From contig UQQA01000121.1 of NCBI GenBank assembly GCA_900543105.1, positions 1-7,835 on the forward strand: a stretch of DNA of 7,835 nucleotides, in the 5' to 3' direction. Position 1 is the stretch's first letter, and the number at the start of each line of letters is the position of its first letter. Shown piece by piece: positions 1-5,014 of the stretch. Source of the stretch: an uncultured Ruminococcus sp. (GTDB lineage: Bacteria; Bacillota; Clostridia; Oscillospirales; Ruminococcaceae). Under the pieces are notes generated by a model. That model saw only the letters and a list, made by a program, of their open reading frames with translations, was not told where the DNA came from and made no database searches. The translations under genes were made by a program, and so were the position numbers.

Positions 1-3
1 CAT

Positions 4-56
4 ATATAGGATTTCGGCGCAGATTTTTTCCTGTATTTTATTGGTGTTTGGTATTA
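4..56. repeat. Left arm of a 53-bp inverted repeat at the window edges
   Basis: This segment is the reverse complement of positions 7783-7835. The outer 46 bases match perfectly, position 50 is a mismatch (G against A), and the next six bases match again. It starts three bases from the window edge and holds a run of six T and the motif TTGGTGTTT. No transposase is encoded in the window, so a dispersed non-autonomous repeat or an assembly-breaking repeat fits better than the end of an active transposon. Confidence 0.95.
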
Positions 57-141
57 CACGCCCAAGGCTTGTCTGATGACGTAGAAATCAGTTTCAGAAG
101 GTCTGCCCCGCAAAAACCGACCCGGCAGCAGGAGGATCTTT
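57..141 (+). other. Leader of the membrane-protein operon, no clear promoter
   Basis: No convincing -35/-10 pair is visible between the edge repeat and the first gene. Two weak dyads are present: CTGAT (73-77) with ATCAG (87-91), and CTGCC (103-107) with GGCAG (124-128). The second ends just before a strong ribosome site, AGGAGG at 130-135. The promoter may lie left of the window or inside the repeat. Confidence 0.4.
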
Positions 142-867
142 ATGTCAGAAGAAAATAATGAAAAAAAGACGGAAAAAACGACAAGAACAACAGAACAGAA
201 AGAAAAAACACTTGAGATAATAGTTGCGATCTTTTTGGGCGTAACTGCACTTTTGACATCATGGGCATCGTGGATCGGTTCACTCCACGGAGGAAATCAA
301 TCCACCAATTACACAGTCAGCAACAACCTTTCCGCAGAAGCAAATTCCGAATACAATACTGCAATGCAGAATTATATGCAGGATATGATGATATGGAATC
401 AGATCAATGAGGTCTTGCTCGATCAGCAGTTTGCTGAGGAGAGCGGGGACGATCTGGCGGCTGAAAAGGCTGAATGGCGTCTTGACCAGCTTCTCAATGA
501 TAACGTTACCGATTCGTTCCTTGATGCTATCAACTGGGCGTTGGAACAGGAAGAGGCTGTTTCTCCCTTTGAAATGGAGGGCTACGTTGAAAGCTACTTC
601 GATACATACTATGACCTTATCGAACAGTCCGATGCAACTCTTGAACAGGGTAAAAAGGACAATTCCAACGGTGATGCATTCGGTCTTGTTACGGTAATTT
701 ATTCGGTAGTATTGTTTATGCTCGGTATAGTAGGAACATTTAAGAATCTTCCGAACAGATATATCGTTCTTGCTTTCTCTGTTGCAGGCTTCTTTTTTGC
801 AACAATTTATATGTTCACTCTGCCGATGCCGACAGGTTTCAGCCTTTCAAGCTTCTTCGGCGGCTGA
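142..867 (+). CDS. Unrecognised three-helix membrane protein, 241 aa
   Basis: I do not recognise a specific family; the architecture resembles DUF4337-type small membrane proteins, but that is only a layout resemblance. The first ~22 residues are very polar and charged (rich in E, K, T). A hydrophobic helix follows (about 23-46, LEIIVAIFLGVTALL). The middle region (about 50-178) is acidic, soluble and probably helical. Two more hydrophobic helices come at about 180-200 and 207-228, joined by a short KNLPNR turn. This suggests a large loop between helix 1 and helices 2-3, on one side of the membrane. The ATG is supported by AGGAGG at 130-135 with a 6-base spacer. The next gene begins 25 bases downstream with its own ribosome site and no terminator between, so the two are probably co-transcribed. 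Function unknown. Confidence 0.85.
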   Translation: MSEENNEKKTEKTTRTTEQKEKTLEIIVAIFLGVTALLTSWASWIGSLHGGNQSTNYTVSNNLSAEANSEYNTAMQNYMQDMMIWNQINEVLLDQQFAEESGDDLAAEKAEWRLDQLLNDNVTDSFLDAINWALEQEEAVSPFEMEGYVESYFDTYYDLIEQSDATLEQGKKDNSNGDAFGLVTVIYSVVLFMLGIVGTFKNLPNRYIVLAFSVAGFFFATIYMFTLPMPTGFSLSSFFGG

Positions 868-892
868 GAGTAGTTTCTTGGGAGGAAAAAAT

Positions 893-1288
893 ATGGGTTT
901 AGGTGAAATGCTCGGAGTTAAGAATATCAAGATCGAAACAAAAACGCCGATGACATTAGAGGAATTTTTTGACAAGATCAAGGACGTTGCCTTTGAGGCA
1001 GGCGTTCCGTCTATCGTAAAGCACGGTTTCAATACCGTTATCTGCTTTCCGAAGATCGACAGAGAGAACCAGATCTGGATCACAGGCGATAAGGGCAAGT
1101 TTACAGTAATGAGAAGCACTGTCATCGCAGGTCTTGGCGAATCTATCAAGAATCAGCTCGCTTCGGACGTTCTCAACGCTGTTACAGACGGCGCTGCAAC
1201 AATGTTCAGCCAGCTCGGCAACCCCAAGAAAACCTGTATGGCTCTCTGCGATAAGGTAGCAGATACCATCAAGTTGCTCGACCTTTAA
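893..1288 (+). CDS. Unrecognised soluble protein, 131 aa, operon partner
   Basis: The start is the ATG at 893, which has GGGAGG at 880-885 and a 7-base spacer. The open frame extends upstream to 770, but that part only overlaps the preceding gene and has no ribosome site. The protein (MGLGEMLGVKNIKIETKTPM...) has no signal peptide or membrane helix. It looks like a small alpha/beta domain: an amphipathic helix around 21-36, then strand-like segments (about 46-54, 60-64, 69-79) and a helical C-terminal half (about 82-130). Two cysteines sit close together at 115 and 119, but there is no convincing metal site. I recognise no family. It follows the membrane-protein gene by 25 bases and is closed by the terminator at 1297-1328, so the two probably act together. 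Confidence 0.82.
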   Translation: MGLGEMLGVKNIKIETKTPMTLEEFFDKIKDVAFEAGVPSIVKHGFNTVICFPKIDRENQIWITGDKGKFTVMRSTVIAGLGESIKNQLASDVLNAVTDGAATMFSQLGNPKKTCMALCDKVADTIKLLDL

Positions 1289-1296
1289 GTTAAATT

Positions 1297-1328
1297 GCAG
1301 GTGTACGCAGTCGTATGCCTGCTTTTTT
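1297..1328 (+). terminator. Intrinsic terminator of the two-gene operon
   Basis: GCAGG (1297-1301) pairs with CCTGC (1318-1322). Two G-U pairs and TACG/CGTA extend the stem to 11 pairs around a CAGT loop. Six T follow (1323-1328). It starts 9 bases after the stop codon of the 131-aa gene. Confidence 0.88.
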
Positions 1329-1364
1329 ATTGTCGGCGCATGATAAGAAATTAACAAAAAATAC

Positions 1365-1393
1365 TTGCAATCCGTGAATGTGTGTGGTATAAT
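1365..1393 (+). promoter_or_regulatory. Sigma-A-type promoter of fba
   Basis: The -35 is TTGCAA (1365-1370). A 17-base spacer separates it from a consensus -10 TATAAT (1388-1393), which is preceded by TGG, giving an extended -10. This is one of the strongest promoters in the window and suits a highly expressed glycolytic gene. Transcription should start near 1400. Confidence 0.88.
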
Positions 1394-1412
1394 ATGAACG
1401 TATATTAAATAT

Positions 1413-1428
1413 GGGATAGTGTTATCCC
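1413..1428 (+). promoter_or_regulatory. Leader hairpin just before the fba ribosome site
   Basis: GGGATA (1413-1418) and TATCCC (1423-1428) form a perfect 6-bp stem with a GTGT loop. It lies in the presumed 5' end of the mRNA and ends three bases before the ribosome site AAAGGA (1432-1437). It could stabilise the mRNA end or be an operator dyad; the sequence does not decide which. Confidence 0.55.
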
Positions 1429-1448
1429 GTGAAAGGATGTATATTATT

Positions 1449-2318
1449 ATGTCAAGACTCGTTTCCGCAAAAGAAATGCTGAACAAGGCTCGTGACGGCA
1501 AGTACGCTGTTGGTCAGTTCAACATCAATAACCTTGAATGGACAAAGTCTATCCTCCTCACAGCACAGGAACTCAAATCTCCTGTTATCCTCGGTGTTTC
1601 CGAAGGTGCCGGCAAGTATATGTGCGGCTATAAGACTGTTGTAGGCATGGTAAACGGAATGCTCGAAGAACTCGATATCACAGTTCCTGTAGCACTTCAC
1701 CTTGACCACGGTTCTTTTGAAGGCGCAAAGGCTTGCATCAACGCAGGCTTCTCCTCCATCATGTTCGATGGTTCACACTATCCTATCGCTGAAAACATCG
1801 CAAAGACAACTGCTCTTGTAAATGCCTGTGACGTTCTCGGTCTTTCCCTCGAAGCTGAAGTTGGTTCTATCGGCGGCGAAGAAGACGGCGTTGTTGGTAT
1901 GGGCGAATGTGCAGATCCCAACGAGTGCAAGCAGATCGCTGACCTCGGTGTAACAATGCTCGCAGCAGGTATCGGCAACATCCACGGCAAGTATCCTGCA
2001 AACTGGCCGGGTCTTTCCTTTGAAACACTTGCAGCTGTTAAGGAAAAGGTTGGCGATATGCCTCTCGTTCTCCACGGCGGCACAGGCATTCCTGCAGATA
2101 TGATCAAGAAGGCTATCTCTCTCGGCGTTGCAAAGATCAACGTAAACACAGAGTGCCAGCTCGCATTCCAGGAAGCTACAAGAAAGTATATCGAAGAAGG
2201 CAAGGATCAGCAGGGCAAGGGCTTTGACCCACGTAAGCTCCTCGCTCCCGGCGCAGAAGCTATCAAGGCTACTGTTAAGGAAAAGATGGAACTCTTCGGT
2301 TCTGTTGGCAAGGCTTAA
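1449..2318 (+). CDS. fba: Class II fructose-1,6-bisphosphate aldolase, 289 aa
   Basis: Catalyses the reversible zinc-dependent cleavage of fructose 1,6-bisphosphate to dihydroxyacetone phosphate and glyceraldehyde 3-phosphate, in cytoplasmic glycolysis and gluconeogenesis. Class II signatures are in order: GQFNINN (22-28), HLDHG (84-88, with the catalytic Asp86 and zinc ligand His87), the acidic stretch EAEVGSIGGEEDG (135-147), NIHGKYP (177-183, zinc ligand His179), LHGGTGIP (208-215, zinc ligand His209) and INVNTE (230-235, phosphate binding). Length is close to that of the short bacterial class II enzymes. The ATG at 1449 gives the N-terminus MSRLVSAKEML typical of Firmicutes homologues and has AAAGGA at 1432-1437; upstream in-frame GTG (1419) and ATG (1437) starts overlap the hairpin and ribosome site and are rejected. 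The gene has its own promoter and terminator. Codon use is strongly biased (CTC, ATC, GTT, AAG), consistent with high expression. A related ketose-bisphosphate aldolase (tagatose type) is a less likely alternative. Confidence 0.96.
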   Translation: MSRLVSAKEMLNKARDGKYAVGQFNINNLEWTKSILLTAQELKSPVILGVSEGAGKYMCGYKTVVGMVNGMLEELDITVPVALHLDHGSFEGAKACINAGFSSIMFDGSHYPIAENIAKTTALVNACDVLGLSLEAEVGSIGGEEDGVVGMGECADPNECKQIADLGVTMLAAGIGNIHGKYPANWPGLSFETLAAVKEKVGDMPLVLHGGTGIPADMIKKAISLGVAKINVNTECQLAFQEATRKYIEEGKDQQGKGFDPRKLLAPGAEAIKATVKEKMELFGSVGKA

Positions 2319-2353
2319 GTTTTGGCTTAAACCAAAAACAAGATATAATTTTA

Positions 2354-2383
2354 GGGACTGTCCGTTTGGGCAGTCCCTTTTTT
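2354..2383 (+). terminator. Strong intrinsic terminator of fba
   Basis: A 10-bp stem (2354-2363 with 2368-2377, one G-U pair) encloses a GTTT loop and is followed by six T (2378-2383). It begins 36 bases after the fba stop. It lies just past the end of the convergent minus-strand gene at 2397, separating the two transcripts. Confidence 0.93.
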
Positions 2384-2396
2384 GCATAAAAATTGG

Positions 2397-2651
2397 TTAT
2401 CTGTTTTTAGCCTTATAAAGCGTGTCGTATGTTTTGTCTATTGCTTCACGTCTTCTTTCGTATTCATTTCTGCATTCATTATACTTCTCACTGCATCGTC
2501 TCTGCTGTTCGGGTGACATAGATTTGTACTTTGCATCGACATTGCTCATTTGACGCTCGAGATTGCGGTCTGCTGAACGCACTCTATCCTCCATTTTTGC
2601 AATGTTCTCAGGACTGTATAAATTTTCTGCCCATCTGCTAAAAAAGCCCAT
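2397..2651 (-). CDS. Small charged helical protein, 84 aa
   Basis: I do not recognise this protein. It begins MGFFSRWAENLYSPENIAKM and continues as a highly charged, Arg/Glu-rich, almost proline-free helix (about 18-82) that looks like a coiled coil or helical hairpin, with a possible break at KSMSPEQQRR (about 43-52). It has no signal peptide or membrane helix. The ribosome site is textbook (AGGAGG on the minus strand at 2659-2664, 7 bases before the ATG), so it is probably translated. It is the second gene of a minus-strand pair, 18 bases after the stop of the 63-aa gene. The neighbouring regulator gene and AT-rich upstream DNA suggest an accessory block. A phage- or plasmid-type small protein is possible, but nothing identifies a toxin or antitoxin. 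Confidence 0.8.
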   Translation of the reverse strand: MGFFSRWAENLYSPENIAKMEDRVRSADRNLERQMSNVDAKYKSMSPEQQRRCSEKYNECRNEYERRREAIDKTYDTLYKAKNR

Positions 2652-2669
2652 AGTTGTTCCTCCTAAAAA

Positions 2670-2861
2670 TTATTTTCCTTTTTTTAAATTATCTGCACGG
2701 CTTTGAAAATCTTTTGCTTTATCATAAGCTTGCCGTGCATATTGGAAATGCTCTCCGCCAAGTCCGTTTTTGGCATAAGCCCATTCGCGATTGCCTTTTT
2801 CACGATAGGTCTTGGCGGTGGAATCGTAACGCTTTATCAGGGTTTCTAATTTTTCTGCCAT
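2670..2861 (-). CDS. Small charged helical protein, 63 aa
   Basis: I do not recognise this protein. It starts MAEKLETLIKRYDSTAKTYR and is rich in Lys, Glu, Tyr and Ala. It probably forms two amphipathic helices (about 2-30 and 36-62) joined by a glycine turn, NGLGGEH (32-38). There is no signal peptide or membrane helix. The start is well supported by AGGAGG on the minus strand at 2869-2874, 7 bases upstream of the ATG. It is the first gene of a minus-strand pair with the 84-aa gene. The likely promoter is at 3138-3167, giving an unusually long leader of about 270 bases. Both proteins have the size and composition of small structural or regulatory proteins. Confidence 0.78.
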   Translation of the reverse strand: MAEKLETLIKRYDSTAKTYREKGNREWAYAKNGLGGEHFQYARQAYDKAKDFQSRADNLKKGK

Positions 2862-3121
2862 AGGAAATCCTCCTTTCGCTCAATATCAAGCGCCTGAAAT
2901 AATGCAATAAATCTCAGTTGGAATATAAACCTAAAAAAATATTTGTGGTTTCATTTTTGCATTGAAACACAGACAACTTTTATAAATAGCTGATATGATG
3001 TATTTACTAAAATGCATAGAAAACCAAATAAGAAAATTATCATGTAATAAGTTATATTTGTAATTGTCCTCATCAATATTTAACTATATCAAATTACTGT
3101 GTGACATTGAGCAATCATATA
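2862..3121 (-). other. Long AT-rich leader/intergenic stretch without a gene
   Basis: This stretch holds the ribosome site of the 63-aa gene (2869-2874) and then about 245 bases of AT-rich DNA with no open frame I can support. One imperfect dyad is visible: GTTTCA (2948-2953) with TGAAAC (2963-2968), extended by TGT/ACA around one unpaired G. I see no closer minus-strand promoter as good as the one at 3138-3167, so this is probably the untranslated leader of the two small genes. It could hold a small RNA, but no known RNA family is recognisable. Confidence 0.5.
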
Positions 3122-3181
3122 TAGTTGTTTTATACATATTATATAACTAAATGTAGTTATTTGTCAACAGCAAAATAACTA
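3122..3181. promoter_or_regulatory. Probable operator cluster of the divergent regulator
   Basis: A perfect palindrome, ATAACTAAATGTAGTTAT, lies at 3143-3160 (7-bp arms, 4-base centre). Extra half-sites are TAGTTGT at 3122-3128 and ATAACTA at 3175-3181. The palindrome sits inside the minus-strand promoter spacer, the left half-site sits near its start point, and the right half-site sits in the spacer of the plus-strand promoter. This is the arrangement expected for a Cro/CI-type repressor controlling itself and the divergent genes. Binding is inferred from position and symmetry only. Confidence 0.6.
3138..3167 (-). promoter_or_regulatory. Minus-strand promoter of the two small genes
   Basis: Read on the minus strand, TTGACA (3162-3167) is a perfect -35 and TATAAT (3138-3143) a perfect -10, with an 18-base spacer. 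Its -35 overlaps the -35 of the divergent regulator promoter by five bases. An 18-bp palindrome fills the spacer, so a bound regulator would block it. Confidence 0.72.
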
Positions 3182-3189
3182 AATATGAT
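3161..3189 (+). promoter_or_regulatory. Promoter of the Cro/CI-type regulator
   Basis: TTGTCA (3161-3166) and TATGAT (3184-3189) are separated by 17 bases. The start point should lie near 3196, giving a leader of about 20 bases before the ATG at 3217. Confidence 0.7.
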
Positions 3190-3216
3190 ATATTTTACTT
3201 ATGGAAGGTGTTGAAT

Positions 3217-3549
3217 ATGGCTTATTATCCAAGAATACGGGATTTGCGGGAGGACAGCGACAAAACCCAAAATGAACTGGCGGATTATTTGGGAACAACT
3301 GCGCAGTATTATGGTCTGTACGAAAAAGGAGCAAATGAAATTTCTTTTGAACGAGCCATACTTATTGCCAAGTATTATGGAGTAAGTCTGGACTATATTG
3401 CAGGGCTGACAAACAATAAAAAAGGCTTGGCATCAAGCGACCTTACAGCGGAACAGCAGGAATTACTAAAACTTGCGAGTGAGCTTTCCGATAAAGATAA
3501 GAAAAAGATCACGGAAGCATTGAAAAGATTTCTGGATCTGCTGAACTGA
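3217..3549 (+). CDS. Cro/CI (XRE) family helix-turn-helix regulator, 110 aa
   Basis: A small DNA-binding regulator. The N-terminal ~65 residues form an HTH_3 domain: RIRDLREDSDKTQNELADYLG, then the recognition helix TTAQYYGLYEKGANEISFE, then the scaffold RAILIAKYYGVSLDYIAGLT. The C-terminal part (about 68-110) is a charged helix (LTAEQQELLKLASELSDKDK) probably used for dimerisation; there is no protease or metabolite-binding domain, so it is not a LexA/CI-type self-cleaving repressor. The ATG at 3217 has GGAAGG at 3203-3208; in-frame GTG (3208) and TTG (3211) starts overlap this site and are rejected. It is divergent from the two small minus-strand genes and shares a promoter region with dyads, so it probably represses both itself and them. 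The target sites are inferred. Confidence 0.92.
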   Translation: MAYYPRIRDLREDSDKTQNELADYLGTTAQYYGLYEKGANEISFERAILIAKYYGVSLDYIAGLTNNKKGLASSDLTAEQQELLKLASELSDKDKKKITEALKRFLDLLN

Positions 3550-3573
3550 TATCACATAAATTATTACAAAGCT

Positions 3574-3616
3574 AAAAAACGGCATATACCCAAAACTGAT
3601 CTGGTATATGCCGTTT
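3574..3616. terminator. Bidirectional terminator between convergent genes
   Basis: A perfect 14-bp stem (3577-3590 with 3603-3616) encloses a 12-base loop. On the minus strand the stem runs into six T (complement of 3574-3579), a good terminator for the serine hydrolase gene. On the plus strand only TTT followed by an AT-rich stretch comes after it, a weaker terminator for the regulator gene. It lies 24 bases after the regulator stop. Confidence 0.85.
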
Positions 3617-3639
3617 AATATATTTTGTTGGGGTAAAGC

Positions 3640-3674
3640 ATAATTACGCATTGCGCATTACGAATTACGCATTA
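3640..3674 (-). repeat. Tandem 7-nt repeat supplying the hydrolase stop codon
   Basis: On the minus strand, five 7-base units follow one another: TAATGCG, TAATTCG, TAATGCG, CAATGCG and a degenerate TAATTAT. The first unit (3668-3674) begins with the TAA stop codon of the serine hydrolase. This resembles heptameric tandem repeats seen between genes in other bacteria. No coding role is apparent. Confidence 0.85.
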
Positions 3675-4814
3675 GAAAGAGCTTTCCGCCGCATTGATAA
3701 CAGCCTTTGCAAGTCTTGTAGTACCTGCACCTGTGCGCTGCATCGTGATAGAGATCGAAAGCTTTTCGACAGGGTCATTCATAAGGTATGTTCCCGTCCA
3801 GCCGTCCCAGCAGAACGAGCCGTCCGAAACCGTCATGCCTGCATTGTTTCTGTTTTCAACAATTCGCATAAAGTTTGCATAGCCGCAGCCCTTGCACGAA
3901 TCCCATGTGAATGTTTCCCTCTGCTTTTCCGAAAGCGAGTTTACCGTGAGAAAATTCGCCGTCTTGCGGCTTATGATGCCCTTGCCGTCCGTTGAAAGTG
4001 CCGCTCCGAGCTTTGCATAGTCCTCAGCCGTGGAGAAAAGTCCTGCGCCGCCCGACTGAAAGTTAGGCTTTTCCTCAAAGTCAAATATCGCAAGGTTAGT
4101 GCCCGTGAACTCTTTCGGCTCTTTACCCGCACATTCATATATTTTGCCAAGTCTGCCACGCTTCTCCTTTGGCACGAAGAAGTCGGTATCGTCCATTCCA
4201 AGCGGTTCAAAAATGTTCTTTTTCAGGAAATCACGGTATTCCATACCCGATGCCGCCTCGATGACTGCGCCCATAATATCAGCACTTGAACCGTACATCC
4301 ACTTTGCTCCGACATCGAAGAGAAGAGGGGACTTGGCGACTCTTTTTGCAAATTCAGCCGTTGTCATCATATTGCCCCTGCGGTAGCTCAGGTCAAGCTC
4401 ATACCAGACGGTATTTATCGATTCTGCGCCCTTTTCGTCGCAAGGGTACGCGATGCCCGAGGTCATATTCAGCAGGTCGGAAACCTTTATCCTGCGGCTG
4501 CATGGGTAAAGCCTGCCGTCGGCATAATATTCCGAATGCTCGAACTCGGGGATAAAGCGGCACAGCTCGTCCTCCATTGCGATAAGCCCACGTTCAAGGC
4601 ATATCATGGCAGCGACCGCAGTTGCTATCTTTGAGCAGGAGAACATTCGGCAGATAGTGTCGGACCGCATCGGCTTTTTGCTTTCGGCATCAGCGTAACC
4701 GCTGGCATAGCTGCCGACCTGCGTTCCGTCCCTGACGATAACGACAGCCGCACCGACTTCCTCGCCCGAATTTATTGCATTGTCCATTACTTGCGAAATT
4801 TTCTTCATATCCAT
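3672..4814 (-). CDS. Serine beta-lactamase-fold hydrolase (class C/esterase type), 380 aa
   Basis: Belongs to the serine beta-lactamase-like superfamily (PF00144: class C enzymes, DD-peptidases, EstB-type esterases). The catalytic motif SxxK is S59-C-S-K62 (FSCSKIATAVAAM). The second motif is Y174-G-S176 (WMYGSSADIMG), the YxN/YxS position. The third lies at WDGWTGTY (336-343), in place of the KTG or HxG motif. All three are present and in order, so it is probably active. No signal peptide or membrane helix is visible and there are ten cysteines, which points to the cytoplasm and to an esterase or amide/peptide hydrolase role rather than antibiotic resistance; the substrate cannot be predicted. 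The ATG at 4814 has an AGGTGA-type ribosome site (about 4825-4830). It has its own promoter (4851-4879), is divergent from the ABC receptor gene and ends at the terminator 3574-3616. Length is normal for the family. Confidence 0.92.
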   Translation of the reverse strand: MDMKKISQVMDNAINSGEEVGAAVVIVRDGTQVGSYASGYADAESKKPMRSDTICRMFSCSKIATAVAAMICLERGLIAMEDELCRFIPEFEHSEYYADGRLYPCSRRIKVSDLLNMTSGIAYPCDEKGAESINTVWYELDLSYRRGNMMTTAEFAKRVAKSPLLFDVGAKWMYGSSADIMGAVIEAASGMEYRDFLKKNIFEPLGMDDTDFFVPKEKRGRLGKIYECAGKEPKEFTGTNLAIFDFEEKPNFQSGGAGLFSTAEDYAKLGAALSTDGKGIISRKTANFLTVNSLSEKQRETFTWDSCKGCGYANFMRIVENRNNAGMTVSDGSFCWDGWTGTYLMNDPVEKLSISITMQRTGAGTTRLAKAVINAAESSF

Positions 4815-4850
4815 AGTGTAAGTTCACCTTTTTTGCTTTATTTCACGGCT

Positions 4851-4879
4851 ATTTTAGCACATTTTATACGAAAAGTCAA
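4851..4879 (-). promoter_or_regulatory. Promoter of the serine hydrolase gene
   Basis: On the minus strand, TTGACT (4874-4879) and TAAAAT (4851-4856) are separated by 17 bases. The -10 is preceded by TGC, an extended -10. The ATG is about 37 bases downstream of the -10. Confidence 0.75.
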
Positions 4880-4887
4880 CAAAAATA

Positions 4888-4942
4888 CTGTATTTTACAG
4901 GGCTTTACGGCATAAATATGCTATAAATATTAAAATTTATAG
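4888..4942. promoter_or_regulatory. Three dyads between divergent promoters
   Basis: Three perfect inverted repeats follow each other: CTGTA-ttt-TACAG (4888-4900), GCATA-aa-TATGC (4910-4921) and CTATAAAT (4921-4928) with ATTTATAG (4935-4942). The last ends six bases before the -35 of the ABC receptor gene, a typical activator or regulator position; the first is nine bases upstream of the hydrolase -35. No named regulator motif is recognised, and AT-rich DNA makes short dyads common, so only the 8-bp arms of the third stand out. Confidence 0.45.
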
Positions 4943-4948
4943 AAACAG

Positions 4949-4977
4949 TTGAATTCTGCGTACCGATGTGCTATAAT
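4949..4977 (+). promoter_or_regulatory. Promoter of the ABC transporter operon
   Basis: TTGAAT (4949-4954) and a consensus TATAAT (4972-4977) are separated by 17 bases, and the -10 is preceded by TGC (extended -10). The leader is only about 30 bases, leaving no room for a riboswitch or T-box. Confidence 0.85.
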
Positions 4978-5014
4978 GTAAGTTAGATTTTATGAAAAAG
5001 GAAGGATATGCTTT

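Noticed and set aside
956..1501. 181-codon open frame on the minus strand
   Set aside because: It lies opposite the 131-aa gene, a terminator, the fba promoter and the fba start, has no ribosome site I can see, and its product resembles no protein.
1773..2387. 204-codon open frame on the minus strand inside fba
   Set aside because: It is a shadow of the strongly biased fba codon pattern and crosses the fba terminator.
3640..3674. CRISPR-like repeat
   Set aside because: Units are 7 bases and contiguous, with no spacers and no cas genes nearby.
4888..4900. LexA-type SOS box
   Set aside because: CTGT and ACAG are only five bases apart, not the eight of the E. coli box, and the Firmicutes box has a different sequence.
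4978..5014. Riboswitch, T-box or leader peptide before the receptor gene
   Set aside because: The leader is about 30 bases. An 8-codon frame from 4992 overlapping the start is best explained by the ribosome site context.
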